Shown here piece after piece: positions 55,868 through 64,000 of a stretch of DNA of 64,000 nucleotides. How positions within the stretch are numbered: position 1 is the stretch's first letter; every line of letters begins with the position of its first letter. The notes beneath the pieces are model-generated. The model was given only the letters and a program-made list of their open reading frames with translations, ran no database searches and was not told the DNA's origin. The stretch spans positions 1,674,001 to 1,738,000 of the forward strand of contig NZ_CP133188.1 in NCBI RefSeq assembly GCF_030913635.1. The letters are read 5' to 3'. The DNA is from Sedimentibacter sp. MB35-C1. Lineage in GTDB: Bacteria > Bacillota > Clostridia > Tissierellales > Sedimentibacteraceae. The translations under genes and the position numbers were made by a program.

Positions 55868-56395
55868 CTATTCATACAGATTGCATATTTCATGTATTTT
55901 ATTAAGTAAATTCCACGTTTGTCTGTCTAATTTTCCGGTTTCGAGCAAGTAGCTTGACCTTTGGAACATTTTAACAGCTTCTTCTGTTCGTTCATCAAAT
56001 ACTCCGTTCAAATCAATATCTGGATAATTTTTATATTTTTTATGATAGTTTTTTAGTATTATTTGTAATATATAAATTAAATTGCAACTGTCGACTCGTT
56101 TGTATGACTCAACATTTTTTGGAAAGCAACATACTGGGCTTGGAGTATTGATACAGTGCATACAGTTCGCATGTTCCTTATTGAGAGTGCTCCATGTAGA
56201 AAAGTCAACCTTTCCGGTAGCGGGGAGATTAAATTTTTTTTGAAATTCCTTTACTGCAAGTTCAGTTTCTCCGTTAAATTTTCCGGTGGGCAGTACTTTA
56301 GGGATATCTTGATGTATATTAGAAATATCTCTCAATTTAAATTGTATTTCCAGAACAGGATTTGCAGCTTTCACAGCGTCTAACTTACTTTTCAT
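55868..56395 (-). CDS. Protein with two peptidoglycan-binding domains (PG_binding_1)
   Basis: The 175-residue product has two PG_binding_1 repeats: ...LPTGKFNGETELAVKEFQKK, with FNLPATGKVDFSTWSTLNK, and DLNGVFDERTEEAVKMFQRS, with GKLDRQTWNLLNK. A cysteine-rich linker (NCMHCINTPSPVCC) joins them. ATG at 56395 is preferred because AAAGGAGG sits five bases before it. There is no signal peptide, which suits a protein deposited in the spore. It is the last gene of the minus-strand cortex cluster. Confidence 0.85.
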   Translation of the reverse strand: MKSKLDAVKAANPVLEIQFKLRDISNIHQDIPKVLPTGKFNGETELAVKEFQKKFNLPATGKVDFSTWSTLNKEHANCMHCINTPSPVCCFPKNVESYKRVDSCNLIYILQIILKNYHKKYKNYPDIDLNGVFDERTEEAVKMFQRSSYLLETGKLDRQTWNLLNKIHEICNLYE

Positions 56396-56451
56396 TTTTA
56401 CCTCCTTTATATATACATTAGCCGGCACTGGTATCTTATTTATTTTTTCTT

Positions 56452-56625
56452 CTACTTTCTGAGAACCGGAGTTAGATTTATATTAAATTGTGTTACTATA
56501 TCAGGATATATTTCTACGTCTATAACAACGGTTGTATGATATCCCGGCGATTCAATAACAAGATGATACTCTGAAGAACCATTCTCTGTAGGTGTTTCCA
56601 TATTATGCAATACAGGCAGATTTAA
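56452..56625 (-). pseudogene. Truncated third SleC-prodomain-like copy
   Basis: Directly after two stop codons that end the SleC-type gene, the same frame continues LNLPVLHNMETPTENGSSEY, HLVIESPGYHTTVVIDVEIYP and DIVTQFNINLTPVLRK, stopping at 56452. This aligns with the C-terminal half of the SleC prodomain-like proteins (IELPVL...YNLRI...FPDITTNFTIDMIPV). The N-terminal half is missing. The first ATG is at 56601 (49 codons) without a good site. It is either a gene fragment or a remnant of a C-terminal extension. Confidence 0.65.
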
Positions 56626-56628
56626 TTA

Positions 56629-58041
56629 TTAACCTCCAATATCACTCCCGGGGAATTGACCTATATTTCTTGAATTCCCAAATCTTAGATTTCTATATAT
56701 AAGTATTATTCTGTTCCAAGTGTATTGATCCACCACACCCGTTTCATCTATTCCAAAATAATTTTGAAAGTCTCTTACGGCCTGTTCTGTTTTTGGTCCG
56801 TACACTCCATCGGGATCTATGGGAGGCAATCCTTCAAGTACAGAACCTATATATGCCAGGTATTGTTGAAGTATATATATTTCCGGCCCTTCAGAGCCCA
56901 GTTGGAATACGGTGCCGGGCCATAGCAGAGAAGGAAGAGCGATGGCAGTCGGCGGCAGTGTCTCGAGTATTCCTTCAACAGCGTCATACATGGCATTCCA
57001 TGTTTGTTCGTCTACAATTCCTGTTATGGGAAGCCCAAATGTGTTTTGAAATTCCATTATGGATGTTCTCGTAAGAGTATCTAATATACCGCTGATATCA
57101 ACCGAAGGAATTGTATTATAATATGCGGACAAAACGTTAAGAAAATACTGAACTGCCTGAACTCTCGGTACTACCTCCTCGGATCCCGGCGTCGGTGTAA
57201 ATTGAGGAATTTCACTCAGCATAATACCTTGTGAAGTTAATTCGGCCAAGGATGTTACTGCAGTGTATATTCTTCGAATGCTGTACCAGGTCGGTTTATC
57301 TATGATACCTGTAACCGGGAGGTTAAAAATTCTTTGAAATTCTTCTACGGCTGCTTGTGTTGGTTCGTCAAATGTTCCTGTGGGACTTGGAATTTTCGGT
57401 ATTGCCGGATAATTTGTGGAAATTGTATTAAGCGAAATTTGCATCAGAAGCACATAGGGGTTGTTGTCCCCCAGCTGAAGCGGAATTCCAGGAAATGTTT
57501 CATATGCTTCAGCTAATGGAGTATCGGTTCTTAAATCAATATTATCCCCGTAATAATATTGAAGAATCTCATATGGTGTATAACCTTGCTCAGATAAATC
57601 TACTGAACCCCATTGAAGTAGCCCGGGGCATTGTGAAATACGACCGTCGCAGAATTGTGCATAAAGAGGTTCAAGACGTCCTTGTTTTACGATGTAACTG
57701 TCAAATAAATCATCAACAATAGCTGCAACGTTGTCGAATATTCCTCTGTTTGGAACGAAGGCCTGGTCGTAACGGGTATCGTTGGTAATATCAAAATTGT
57801 ACCCTCTTGACCTGTACCACTCAGTAAAGACTCTGTTTAATGCTGTAGAAACTATGGCGTATACATTTGCTCTCAGAGCCTCTTCAGGCCATGTGGGATA
57901 TAATTCACTGGAGGCAACATTTTTTATATAGTCTAAAAAAGATACCGTTACGTTTTCGGCAACTTCATCCGGAGATCCCAGATGAACTGTTATTGCGGCC
58001 GGTATTACAACTTGTGTTAATCCCGGAATTTCTATACTCAT
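56629..58041 (-). CDS. sleC: SleC-type spore cortex-lytic protein, catalytic plus three peptidoglycan-binding domains
   Basis: The 470-residue product begins with the SpoIID-like lytic domain of SleC (about 15-170: ITVHLGSPDEVAENVTVSFL, DYIKNVASSELYPTWPEEAL, ALNRVFTEWYRSRGY, AQFCDGRISQCPGLLQWGS). Three PG_binding_1 domains follow (about 190-258, 288-355, 380-450), each with the TGxxDxxTW end. SleC degrades spore cortex during germination in clostridia that lack the SleB route. Unlike C. perfringens SleC, this protein has no N-terminal prodomain; a homologous domain is encoded 12 bases upstream. AAGGTGGTG precedes the ATG, so the division is a true gene boundary, not a frameshift. Confidence 0.85.
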   Translation of the reverse strand: MSIEIPGLTQVVIPAAITVHLGSPDEVAENVTVSFLDYIKNVASSELYPTWPEEALRANVYAIVSTALNRVFTEWYRSRGYNFDITNDTRYDQAFVPNRGIFDNVAAIVDDLFDSYIVKQGRLEPLYAQFCDGRISQCPGLLQWGSVDLSEQGYTPYEILQYYYGDNIDLRTDTPLAEAYETFPGIPLQLGDNNPYVLLMQISLNTISTNYPAIPKIPSPTGTFDEPTQAAVEEFQRIFNLPVTGIIDKPTWYSIRRIYTAVTSLAELTSQGIMLSEIPQFTPTPGSEEVVPRVQAVQYFLNVLSAYYNTIPSVDISGILDTLTRTSIMEFQNTFGLPITGIVDEQTWNAMYDAVEGILETLPPTAIALPSLLWPGTVFQLGSEGPEIYILQQYLAYIGSVLEGLPPIDPDGVYGPKTEQAVRDFQNYFGIDETGVVDQYTWNRIILIYRNLRFGNSRNIGQFPGSDIGG

Positions 58042-58053
58042 TATAGCACCACC

Positions 58054-58773
58054 TTAATCATTTGAAATATCAGCCGGACTCGGAGGTATGACAAAAGTCA
58101 TATCAGGTCTTGATTCTGTCGGGCCTGCTGCTACCGGAATCATATCAATAGTAAAATTTGTTGTAATGTCAGGAAACACACGGAAATCAAGAATGTTTAC
58201 AGTATAATAGTTAATAGCTTGAATTCGTAGATTGTAAGTTGTATAAGACCTTCCACCAGAGGCTGTACCGTCATATAGTACAGGCAATTCTATTGTGGGA
58301 ACCTGACCGTTAGCATCTGTGACAAGATGTGTTATGACATTTTCTTCATTGTTTTCATCGAGTGTGTATACTGTAACAACGGCATCTTCCACAGGCAAAG
58401 CGCCTGACGCAGTAAAAACGCCCACTGATATGTATCCAACTTCTTCCGATTCTTCTTCGGTTATCTTACTGGGCTCTGCCGGAGCTGCAGGAATATCGCC
58501 TGGCGGGAGTCCCGATTCGGGAGCCTGTTCTCGTATAGCAGGCTGCTGTTCATTCTCAGGTTTCTGTTCCGGAGATAACGGAGGAGTTTCCTGGGCAAAA
58601 ACAGATGAAGAATAGATTTTGTTTGACAGTATATTTCGTGCCGTATAGGACTCATTACTGCTAAAATAATTGTCTTTTAAATATGAATCTGGTATAAATG
58701 GATAATTTTTATTTTTCAGAATAGTCACATCCTTCCGATAAATTACATAGTAAATAATATCTATTATATGCAT
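58054..58773 (-). CDS. SleC prodomain-like protein encoded separately
   Basis: The 239-codon frame ends 12 bases before the SleC-type gene. Residues ~125-230 carry the domain GYISVGVFTASGALPVEDAV, then TDANGQVPTIELPVL, and VFPDITTNFTIDMIPV, homologous to the SleC N-terminal region. A Pro/Glu-rich linker precedes it. The true start is uncertain: ATG 58773 has no site, while GGAAGG (transcript) lies shortly before a non-ATG region at about 58719-58728 (GTG, ATT, CTG candidates), giving a start near LKNKNYPFIPDSY. It may be a separate inhibitory or targeting subunit for the neighbouring lytic protein; this is inference. Confidence 0.72.
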   Translation of the reverse strand: MHIIDIIYYVIYRKDVTILKNKNYPFIPDSYLKDNYFSSNESYTARNILSNKIYSSSVFAQETPPLSPEQKPENEQQPAIREQAPESGLPPGDIPAAPAEPSKITEEESEEVGYISVGVFTASGALPVEDAVVTVYTLDENNEENVITHLVTDANGQVPTIELPVLYDGTASGGRSYTTYNLRIQAINYYTVNILDFRVFPDITTNFTIDMIPVAAGPTESRPDMTFVIPPSPADISND

Positions 58774-58974
58774 TCAGACTCGATTTGCTTATCCCGTGAT
58801 TGAAAAATCGAAAGAGTTTATCATTGATTTAAACAGCGAGTTTATGCGAACAGCAGATGCCGCAAAATAGTACAAGCCTGAAAATATCTGTTATAGCAGA
58901 TAAAATTGACATATGTCGGTTTAGAATAAGATATATAGGGTATTTATTAATTATATTTTAGATGAGGAGGATTT

Positions 58975-60321
58975 ATGAGAATAATTATTGTTGGTGCAGT
59001 AGCAGCAGGCACATCTGCTGCAACAGAGATAAGAAGAAACGATAAAAATGCAGAAATAGTAATTTACGAAAGGGATAAATATATTTCGTATGCAGGGTGT
59101 GGCATGCCATACTATATTAGCAACGAATTTACAGATTTAAGCAGTTTAATTCCTCGGAACTCTGAATTTTTTAAGAAGAAAAGCAATATAGACGTAATGA
59201 CCGAGCATGAGGTTGTGTCAATAGATCCGAATTCAAAGTCAGTTACAGTTAAAAACATTTTAATGAATGAAACATTTACTGACATATATGATAAGCTTAT
59301 AATTGCAACTGGAGCAAGAATTGATGTACCTGATATAAAAGGAATTGAAAGAAATAATGTCTTCTTTTTGAGAAATATAGAAAATATGAATTTAATTAAA
59401 TCATTTATTGAAAGCGAAATTCCTAAAAAGGCTGCAATTATCGGAAGCGGTTTTATAGGTATGGAAATGTGCGAAAGTTTTAAAAAGCTTGGAATGGAAG
59501 TGACATTAATTGCACGGTCTACAATTTCAAAAGGCATGGACGGAGACATGACATCCTATATTGAAAATTATCTAACACAAAAAAAGGTCACAGTAATTAC
59601 GAATGCACCTACAAAAGAAATCAATGAAAAAGGTGTAGTATTAAATGACGGAAAAATTGTTGAAGCCGACATAATACTGGTTGCTGCAGGTATAAAGCCG
59701 AATGTTGAGCTCGCTGCCGGCGCAGGAGTTGAAATAGGAGTTACAGGAGCGATAAAAACTGACAAGCATATGAGAACAAATATCGCTGACATTTACAGTT
59801 GCGGGGACTGTGCAGAATCTTATAATACAATTACCGGTAAAGCTATGTACAGGCCGTTGGGATCAACCGCCAATAAAACGGGAACAATTGCAGGAAGCAG
59901 CATATGCGGAAAAGCTGATGAATTTAGAGGCATACTAGGAACGGGAATTTACAGAATTTTTGATATGACTGTAGGGCAGACCGGATTATCTGAAGCAGAA
60001 GCTAAAATGAATGGATATGATGCGGTTTCTATAATAGATCAAAAATATAATAAACCTGAATACTTGGGTGGAAAGCCAATAATTATAAAAGCTGTTGCCG
60101 ACAGAAAGACAGGAATTGTTTTAGGAGCTCAAATAGTAGGCTTCGAAGGAGTAGATAAGAGGCTTGATGTATTTGTAACTGCTATTTCATTGAAGGCAAA
60201 AGCTGAAGACTTAATGCATTTAGATTTGGCTTATTCACCACCATATTCTATTCCTAGAGATCCGGTTTATTATTCGGGAGCAAAATTGAGAGCGGCTTTA
60301 GACGGCAATCGCAAAAAGTAG
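58975..60321 (+). CDS. CoA-disulfide reductase / NADH oxidase family flavoprotein
   Basis: The 448-residue pyridine nucleotide-disulfide oxidoreductase has an FAD-binding IIIVGAVAAGTSAATEIR, a single redox-active cysteine C42 in SYAGCGMPYY (the CoADR/Nox signature), an NAD-binding GSGFIGMEMCESF-like loop and a C-terminal dimerisation domain. Members reduce CoA disulfide, polysulfide or O2 using NAD(P)H. No rhodanese fusion is present. AGGAGGA precedes the ATG. Convergent with bioY. Confidence 0.9.
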   Translation: MRIIIVGAVAAGTSAATEIRRNDKNAEIVIYERDKYISYAGCGMPYYISNEFTDLSSLIPRNSEFFKKKSNIDVMTEHEVVSIDPNSKSVTVKNILMNETFTDIYDKLIIATGARIDVPDIKGIERNNVFFLRNIENMNLIKSFIESEIPKKAAIIGSGFIGMEMCESFKKLGMEVTLIARSTISKGMDGDMTSYIENYLTQKKVTVITNAPTKEINEKGVVLNDGKIVEADIILVAAGIKPNVELAAGAGVEIGVTGAIKTDKHMRTNIADIYSCGDCAESYNTITGKAMYRPLGSTANKTGTIAGSSICGKADEFRGILGTGIYRIFDMTVGQTGLSEAEAKMNGYDAVSIIDQKYNKPEYLGGKPIIIKAVADRKTGIVLGAQIVGFEGVDKRLDVFVTAISLKAKAEDLMHLDLAYSPPYSIPRDPVYYSGAKLRAALDGNRKK

Positions 60322-60363
60322 CTGCCGCTCACAAAATTGGTGCGGGGCTTGCGGTATATGAAG

Positions 60364-60912
60364 TTATACAGTAAGCCTTGCCTTTATTTTTTCCCCTGCA
60401 AACACCGCAACGGCGGCTTTTAACGTATCTCCCGGAATGAACATGAACATCCCCATATTTAGTATTTGAGCCATTGTAAAGTTCTTTGCAAGCATTATAT
60501 TCAGTATGTAGTACATGTATGGAATCCCGATAGCGTACAATACCGCAGTTCCTGCAAATACAGCAAGTAATAAGTTTTTTGCTGTTGAATTTTTTTCGGC
60601 TATTTTTCCTGTGATATATGCTGCAAATATGTATCCTATTAGGAATCCGAAGCTTGGTTTAAGGACGTGCTGCAATCCCCCTGAAAAACCTGAAAATATA
60701 GGGAGGCCTGCTAATCCCAGCAGAATATAAACCAGTTGTGAATACATTGCTTTTTTTGAACCAAGCATTATACCTGATAAAAGTACAAAAAAAGATTGAA
60801 GTGTAATTGGCACAGGCCCTACGGGAATTGTAAGAAATGCACCTATTGCAGTCAATGCGGAAAACATTCCTATTTGTGTAATATCCTTTGCTGTAAGTTT
60901 CATTGTAGTCAT
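60364..60912 (-). CDS. bioY: Biotin transporter substrate-binding subunit BioY
   Basis: The 182-residue S-component of an ECF transporter has six membrane helices and the BioY signature (IGMFSALTAIGAFLTIP, GPVPITLQSFFVLLSGIMLG, GGLQHVLKPSFGFLIGYIFA). It probably shares an energising module encoded elsewhere. It lies 41 bases after birA on the same strand and so should fall under the biotin operator at 61970-62000. Confidence 0.94.
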   Translation of the reverse strand: MTTMKLTAKDITQIGMFSALTAIGAFLTIPVGPVPITLQSFFVLLSGIMLGSKKAMYSQLVYILLGLAGLPIFSGFSGGLQHVLKPSFGFLIGYIFAAYITGKIAEKNSTAKNLLLAVFAGTAVLYAIGIPYMYYILNIMLAKNFTMAQILNMGMFMFIPGDTLKAAVAVFAGEKIKARLTV

Positions 60913-60953
60913 AAATACTCCTTATTTAGTATATTAAAATGATGTTCTTTTTC

Positions 60954-61928
60954 TTATTGTTGCTTTCTAACAGATATTTCTCCTGAATGGAGAATTTCCT
61001 TATTGTCGTCATCGTGGAAGACAACCAGCCCACCATGTTCATCTATATCCTGGGCGTACCCTTCAATCCACTTGCCATTTTTTAGGTATCTTATTCTTTC
61101 GCCTAAAATCATGGACCTATCCTTATATATCTTTAAAAATGACCGGGTTTCAATTTCATTGCATATTGACAAAATATTGTTTATTATTTCTGCTGAAAGT
61201 TGATTTCGTATGGAGTGACCTTCCCTTGAACTAAATATAGATCCGGCTGTTTCTTTTAGCTCCGGCGGGAAAAGTTCGGTCTGGACATTTAAACCTATGC
61301 CGACTACGATGCTGCTCACTGTTCCGCTTTCCATATCAGTAACTGCTTCCGTCAATATTCCGCAAACTTTTTTACCGCCAATATATACATCATTGACCCA
61401 TTTGATTTCAGCATATTGGTTTGTGAATTTATCGATGGAAAGACATACGGCAACTGCTGCGGCAGTAGTAATCAGCACAGAATCAGATATGTTCAGCTTT
61501 GGCTTTAAAATAATACTCATATAAATGCCGGATTCGGACGGAGAATAGAAACTTCTTCCCATTCTGCCTCTGCCTTCGGTTTGCTCCTCAGACAAAATTA
61601 CAGTTCCATGATCTGCATGTTTCATTGACATAAGTTTTGCTTCTGTGTTTGTGGAACCAATAGTTTTGTGAACGGTCAAAGATATATTTTTGTATTCGTC
61701 GCTTAAAAATGTCCTAATACCCTCTGATGATAAAATATCCGAAGTTTTTGACAGTGAATACCCTTTGTTAGAAACTCCTGTGATTATGTAACCTTCATTT
61801 TTTAGCGAATTAATTGCTTTCCATATAGATGTTCTGGAAACACATAGTTTTTCTGCCAGTTCCTGTCCGGAGATACTCTTGCCTTTATATTGCTCCAAAA
61901 TATTTAAAACCTCATTTTTTACTGTCAT
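60954..61928 (-). CDS. birA: Bifunctional biotin ligase / biotin operon repressor
   Basis: BirA attaches biotin to carboxylases and represses biotin genes. From ATG 61928 (complement, GAGGTGA upstream) the 324-residue protein has an N-terminal winged helix (ISGQELAEKLCVSRTSIWKA), so it is a class II, DNA-binding ligase. The catalytic domain has GRGRMGRSFYSP (biotinyl-AMP loop), IKWVNDVYIGGKKVCGIL and a C-terminal SH3-like domain. The frame extends up to 62045 but includes a spurious hydrophobic stretch and covers the operator. First gene of birA-bioY. Confidence 0.95.
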   Translation of the reverse strand: MTVKNEVLNILEQYKGKSISGQELAEKLCVSRTSIWKAINSLKNEGYIITGVSNKGYSLSKTSDILSSEGIRTFLSDEYKNISLTVHKTIGSTNTEAKLMSMKHADHGTVILSEEQTEGRGRMGRSFYSPSESGIYMSIILKPKLNISDSVLITTAAAVAVCLSIDKFTNQYAEIKWVNDVYIGGKKVCGILTEAVTDMESGTVSSIVVGIGLNVQTELFPPELKETAGSIFSSREGHSIRNQLSAEIINNILSICNEIETRSFLKIYKDRSMILGERIRYLKNGKWIEGYAQDIDEHGGLVVFHDDDNKEILHSGEISVRKQQ

Positions 61929-61969
61929 ACTATCACCTCGATATGATATTATATAATTACAAAGAAAGA

Positions 61970-62000
61970 TTGTCAACCAAAAAAAAAAAATGGTTAACAA
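61970..62000 (-). promoter_or_regulatory. Biotin (BirA) operator upstream of birA-bioY
   Basis: TTGTCAACC (61970-61978) and GGTTAACAA (61992-62000) are inverted half-sites separated by 13 bases, almost all A. They match the bacterial biotin operator TTGTTAACC-spacer-GGTTAACAA with one mismatch in the left arm. It sits 42 bases before the birA start, as expected for autoregulation. Confidence 0.88.
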
Positions 62001-62182
62001 TACATCTATCTTATTGTAAAAGATTTTAATTTTATTTTGGAACAAATTTTGAACAGAATAAGTCTATTATAAGAAAGAGATAAAAAATACCGGCTGATTT
62101 TTGTATTGCATTAGGCAATATTTTTGTGTATGGAGTTAAAATGTATAAGGAAACATTGGAATATATTTAAGAGAGGGTTATT

Positions 62183-63589
62183 ATGAAAAGAAAAAATTTA
62201 ACATACGGTCTAATTGCATTGATTTTGTTTGTTAATGTATTCTTGGTAAATGCATCTGCCGCAGAATACGATGAAAATGAAAGCGGAAAAAAGTTTAAAG
62301 TTATAGGATATTATTCGGGGGACTTGTTTGATGAGCCCTTGGAGAATTTGCAGACGGATAAGTTGACTCATGTCATATATGCTTTTTTGATTCCTCAAGA
62401 GGATGGTTCGCTTATTGAATTGAAGAATCCAGAGAAACTTAGAAAATTGGTTGAAAAATGCCATGCTGATGGAACGAATGTTTTCATTGCTGTGGGAGGC
62501 TGGTCATATGAAGGGAACACCTTGCAGCCTGTATTTGAGGAGATTGCTTCATCGGATGAAAAGAGAAAAGCGTTTATAGAAAATATAGCTGATATTGTTG
62601 AAGAATACAACCTTGATGGAGTTGAGCTTGACTGGGAGCATCCAAATGCAAATACTGCATTTGATTATGAAAAACTTGCAGTTGAGTTGAGTGAAGCACT
62701 AAAACAGATGGGAAAGGAAATGACAGCGGCACTAAACGGTGCTTGGTCTAAGACTGCTGGGCCGGAGCCTTCTATGGTACTGACGGACAAATGTCTTGAA
62801 AGTTTCAGTTTTATAAATGTAATGGCATATGATATAAGTAATGCCGATCACAGCCCTTTGTGGTTTTCCGAAACATCCATAGATTATTGGCTGAACAGAG
62901 GAGTACCGTCCGAGAAAATTGTACTTGGAATGCCTCTATATGCCAGACCCAGTTGGATGCAGTACAGACATTTAGTTTCTATGAATACAGAATATGCATA
63001 TACGGATTATGCGCCAACAGACCCGCTGGAATCATATTATAACGGAATAAATACGTTAAGAGAAAAGACTGTAATATCTTTGAGCAAGGCGGGGGGAGTA
63101 ATGCTTTTTGATGTCAATGAAGACACAAATGACAAATATAGCATAGTCTCCATGATAGACGATATCGTTAAGAAAACTGCTAATTTATCAGCAGATGAAA
63201 TGAACAGTTATGTAACAGTTGTTTTAAATGGAAGGGAATTGGTGTTTTCGGAAAGCGAAGGCTATGGAAAGCCGTTTATAAGTGAAGCAGGCAGAACGAT
63301 GCTTCCGCTCAGGATGCCTCTGGAGGCAATAGGAGCGAAAGTGAGATATGACAATGAAAATAGAATTGTAACTGCTGTCAAGGATGATATAACAGTAAAA
63401 ATTCCAGTTGATAAAGATGTTGTTTATATAAATGAAAAAGAAATTAAAACAGATGCAAAATCATTTATAATAAGCGGAAGAACGTACATTCCACTAAGAA
63501 CGGTTTTTGAAGCGTTCGAGTATCAAATTGACTGGCACGGCAGCAGCAGAACAGTTTTGTTGACAGAAAAGGAACAGGAAACTAATTAG
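62183..63589 (+). CDS. Secreted GH18 glycosidase-like protein with C-terminal stalk domain
   Basis: The 468-residue protein has a signal peptide (cleavage near NASAAE, residue ~27), a glycoside hydrolase family 18 domain (about 37-325: GYYSGDLFDEP, IYAFLIPQEDG, FIAVGGWSYEG, the catalytic motif DGVELDWE at 145-152 with proton donor E152) and a C-terminal copper-amine-oxidase-like stalk domain (about 350-462: LRMPLEAIGAKVRYDN, SFIISGRTYIPLRTVFEAF). The motif has Glu at 148 where chitinases usually have Asp. It probably acts on chitin or a peptidoglycan-derived glycan at the cell or spore surface. GAGAGGG precedes the ATG. Confidence 0.88.
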   Translation: MKRKNLTYGLIALILFVNVFLVNASAAEYDENESGKKFKVIGYYSGDLFDEPLENLQTDKLTHVIYAFLIPQEDGSLIELKNPEKLRKLVEKCHADGTNVFIAVGGWSYEGNTLQPVFEEIASSDEKRKAFIENIADIVEEYNLDGVELDWEHPNANTAFDYEKLAVELSEALKQMGKEMTAALNGAWSKTAGPEPSMVLTDKCLESFSFINVMAYDISNADHSPLWFSETSIDYWLNRGVPSEKIVLGMPLYARPSWMQYRHLVSMNTEYAYTDYAPTDPLESYYNGINTLREKTVISLSKAGGVMLFDVNEDTNDKYSIVSMIDDIVKKTANLSADEMNSYVTVVLNGRELVFSESEGYGKPFISEAGRTMLPLRMPLEAIGAKVRYDNENRIVTAVKDDITVKIPVDKDVVYINEKEIKTDAKSFIISGRTYIPLRTVFEAFEYQIDWHGSSRTVLLTEKEQETN

Positions 63590-63650
63590 ATTTATATTAA
63601 GATAGACATTATATAGCTTTAATAAAATAAGATGTGAGGAGTGTGGAAGA

Positions 63651-63842
63651 ATGTACAAGTACAAGTTTGTAAAGGCAACAACAGGAGGAGTATTTAACGG
63701 AAAACAAAACCACAGAGAGTTAATAGACAGGTACAGCAGAGAAGGATGGAGATTTGTAACTGCCATACCAACGGAAAGCAACGGACATGGTGTTATATTC
63801 GAATTTGACCTGGTGTTTGAAAGGGAAATGAAACAAGAGTGA
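63651..63842 (+). CDS. DUF4177 family small protein
   Basis: The 63-residue protein MYKYKFVKATTGGVFNGKQN followed by HRELIDRYSREGWRFVTAIP matches the DUF4177 pattern (aromatic N-terminal strand, helix ending GWRxV, then a C-terminal strand FEFDLVFER). The family has no assigned function. GTGAGGAG lies upstream of the ATG, and a terminator follows. Confidence 0.82.
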   Translation: MYKYKFVKATTGGVFNGKQNHRELIDRYSREGWRFVTAIPTESNGHGVIFEFDLVFEREMKQE

Positions 63843-63857
63843 TTAAATATTAAAATT

Positions 63858-63897
63858 AAGTCCTTAATTGACTAAGTGTATAGTTAGGGCTTTTTTG
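63858..63897 (+). terminator. Terminator after the DUF4177 gene
   Basis: AAGTCCT (63858-63864) pairs with AGGGCTT (63886-63892, one G-T), with an inner ACTA/TAGT stem; T run 63891-63896. Confidence 0.75.
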
Positions 63898-64000
63898 ATG
63901 AGTAAAACCATACACTGGGGAAACTGAAAACACAGGAGTAAAAAATGTGCATAATTTTGGTCAGAATGTTTGGTAAATAAAATGCTTATGATGTATAATT

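Noticed and set aside
58042-58056. Frameshift between the SleC prodomain-like and catalytic genes
   Set aside because: A stop codon, a good ribosome site and an ATG lie between them, so the boundary is genuine.
61929-62045. N-terminal extension of BirA
   Set aside because: The extension is a hydrophobic translation of the operator and promoter; the ATG at 61928 has a good site and gives the normal BirA start.

Overview
The window is an AT-rich chromosomal segment of an anaerobic, spore-forming low-GC Firmicute, most likely of the class Clostridia or Tissierellia; I cannot name the species from sequence alone. The evidence is the mix of genes: SleC-type cortex-lytic proteins and PrsW (sporulation or envelope stress), rubrerythrin, PerR and a flavodiiron protein (oxygen defence in anaerobes), phosphate butyryltransferase, a molybdenum hydroxylase, several c-di-GMP enzymes, GGAGG-type ribosome binding sites and frequent TTG/GTG starts. 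I saw no rRNA, tRNA or CRISPR array.

Layout. 1-4.1 kb: the 3' end of an HMG-CoA-lyase-type gene, a PrpR-type sigma-54 activator and a secreted stalk-domain protein. 4.1-10.5 kb: rsgA, a GGDEF-EAL protein, a Cys-rich mini-protein, two tandem RMD1/DUF155 membrane proteins, a TraX-like protein and a gamma carbonic anhydrase. 10.5-15.3 kb: thioredoxin, a metal-resistance operon (CadC-like repressor, free-standing HMA protein, P-type ATPase) and a phosphate butyryltransferase. 15.4-18.5 kb: a solitary DarT-like ADP-ribosyltransferase candidate, a SleC-prodomain-like protein, a SprT-like metalloprotein and PrsW. 18.5-24.8 kb: an accessory region of decayed mobile DNA, with a frameshifted large serine recombinase, broken ICE-type small genes, a 30-codon stub of what looks like a type III DNA methyltransferase beside two unknown membrane proteins, and a TPR-DUF2971 gene split by a frameshift.

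25-35.3 kb: a three-subunit molybdenum hydroxylase operon, a perR-rubrerythrin pair with a PerR-box-like operator, a diguanylate cyclase, a flavodiiron protein, O-acetylhomoserine sulfhydrylase and a ferritin-like protein. 35.3-46 kb: a heterodimeric ABC exporter, a YtcJ-type amidohydrolase, a reductive-dehalogenase-like iron-sulfur protein, an orphan PAS histidine kinase and an sdpR-sdpI pair behind a palindromic operator. 46-46.7 kb: an internally deleted IS3-family element. 46.7-55.8 kb: P5C dehydrogenase, a prolyl-tRNA editing-like protein, csaA, usp, flavodoxin, a PAS-GGDEF-HD-GYP protein, DegV and xpt. 55.8-58.8 kb: a spore-cortex cluster in which the usual SleC architecture is divided between two adjacent genes, followed by a truncated third copy and a small peptidoglycan-binding protein. 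58.9-64 kb: CoA-disulfide reductase-like, the birA-bioY operon with a clear biotin operator, a GH18 stalk-domain protein and a DUF4177 protein.

Most interesting are the divided sleC locus with its dispersed prodomain-like paralogues, the solitary DarT-like protein with an unassigned C-terminal domain, and the decayed island that leaves two unknown membrane proteins around a methyltransferase stub. I found no intact multi-gene system that I would call new with confidence.
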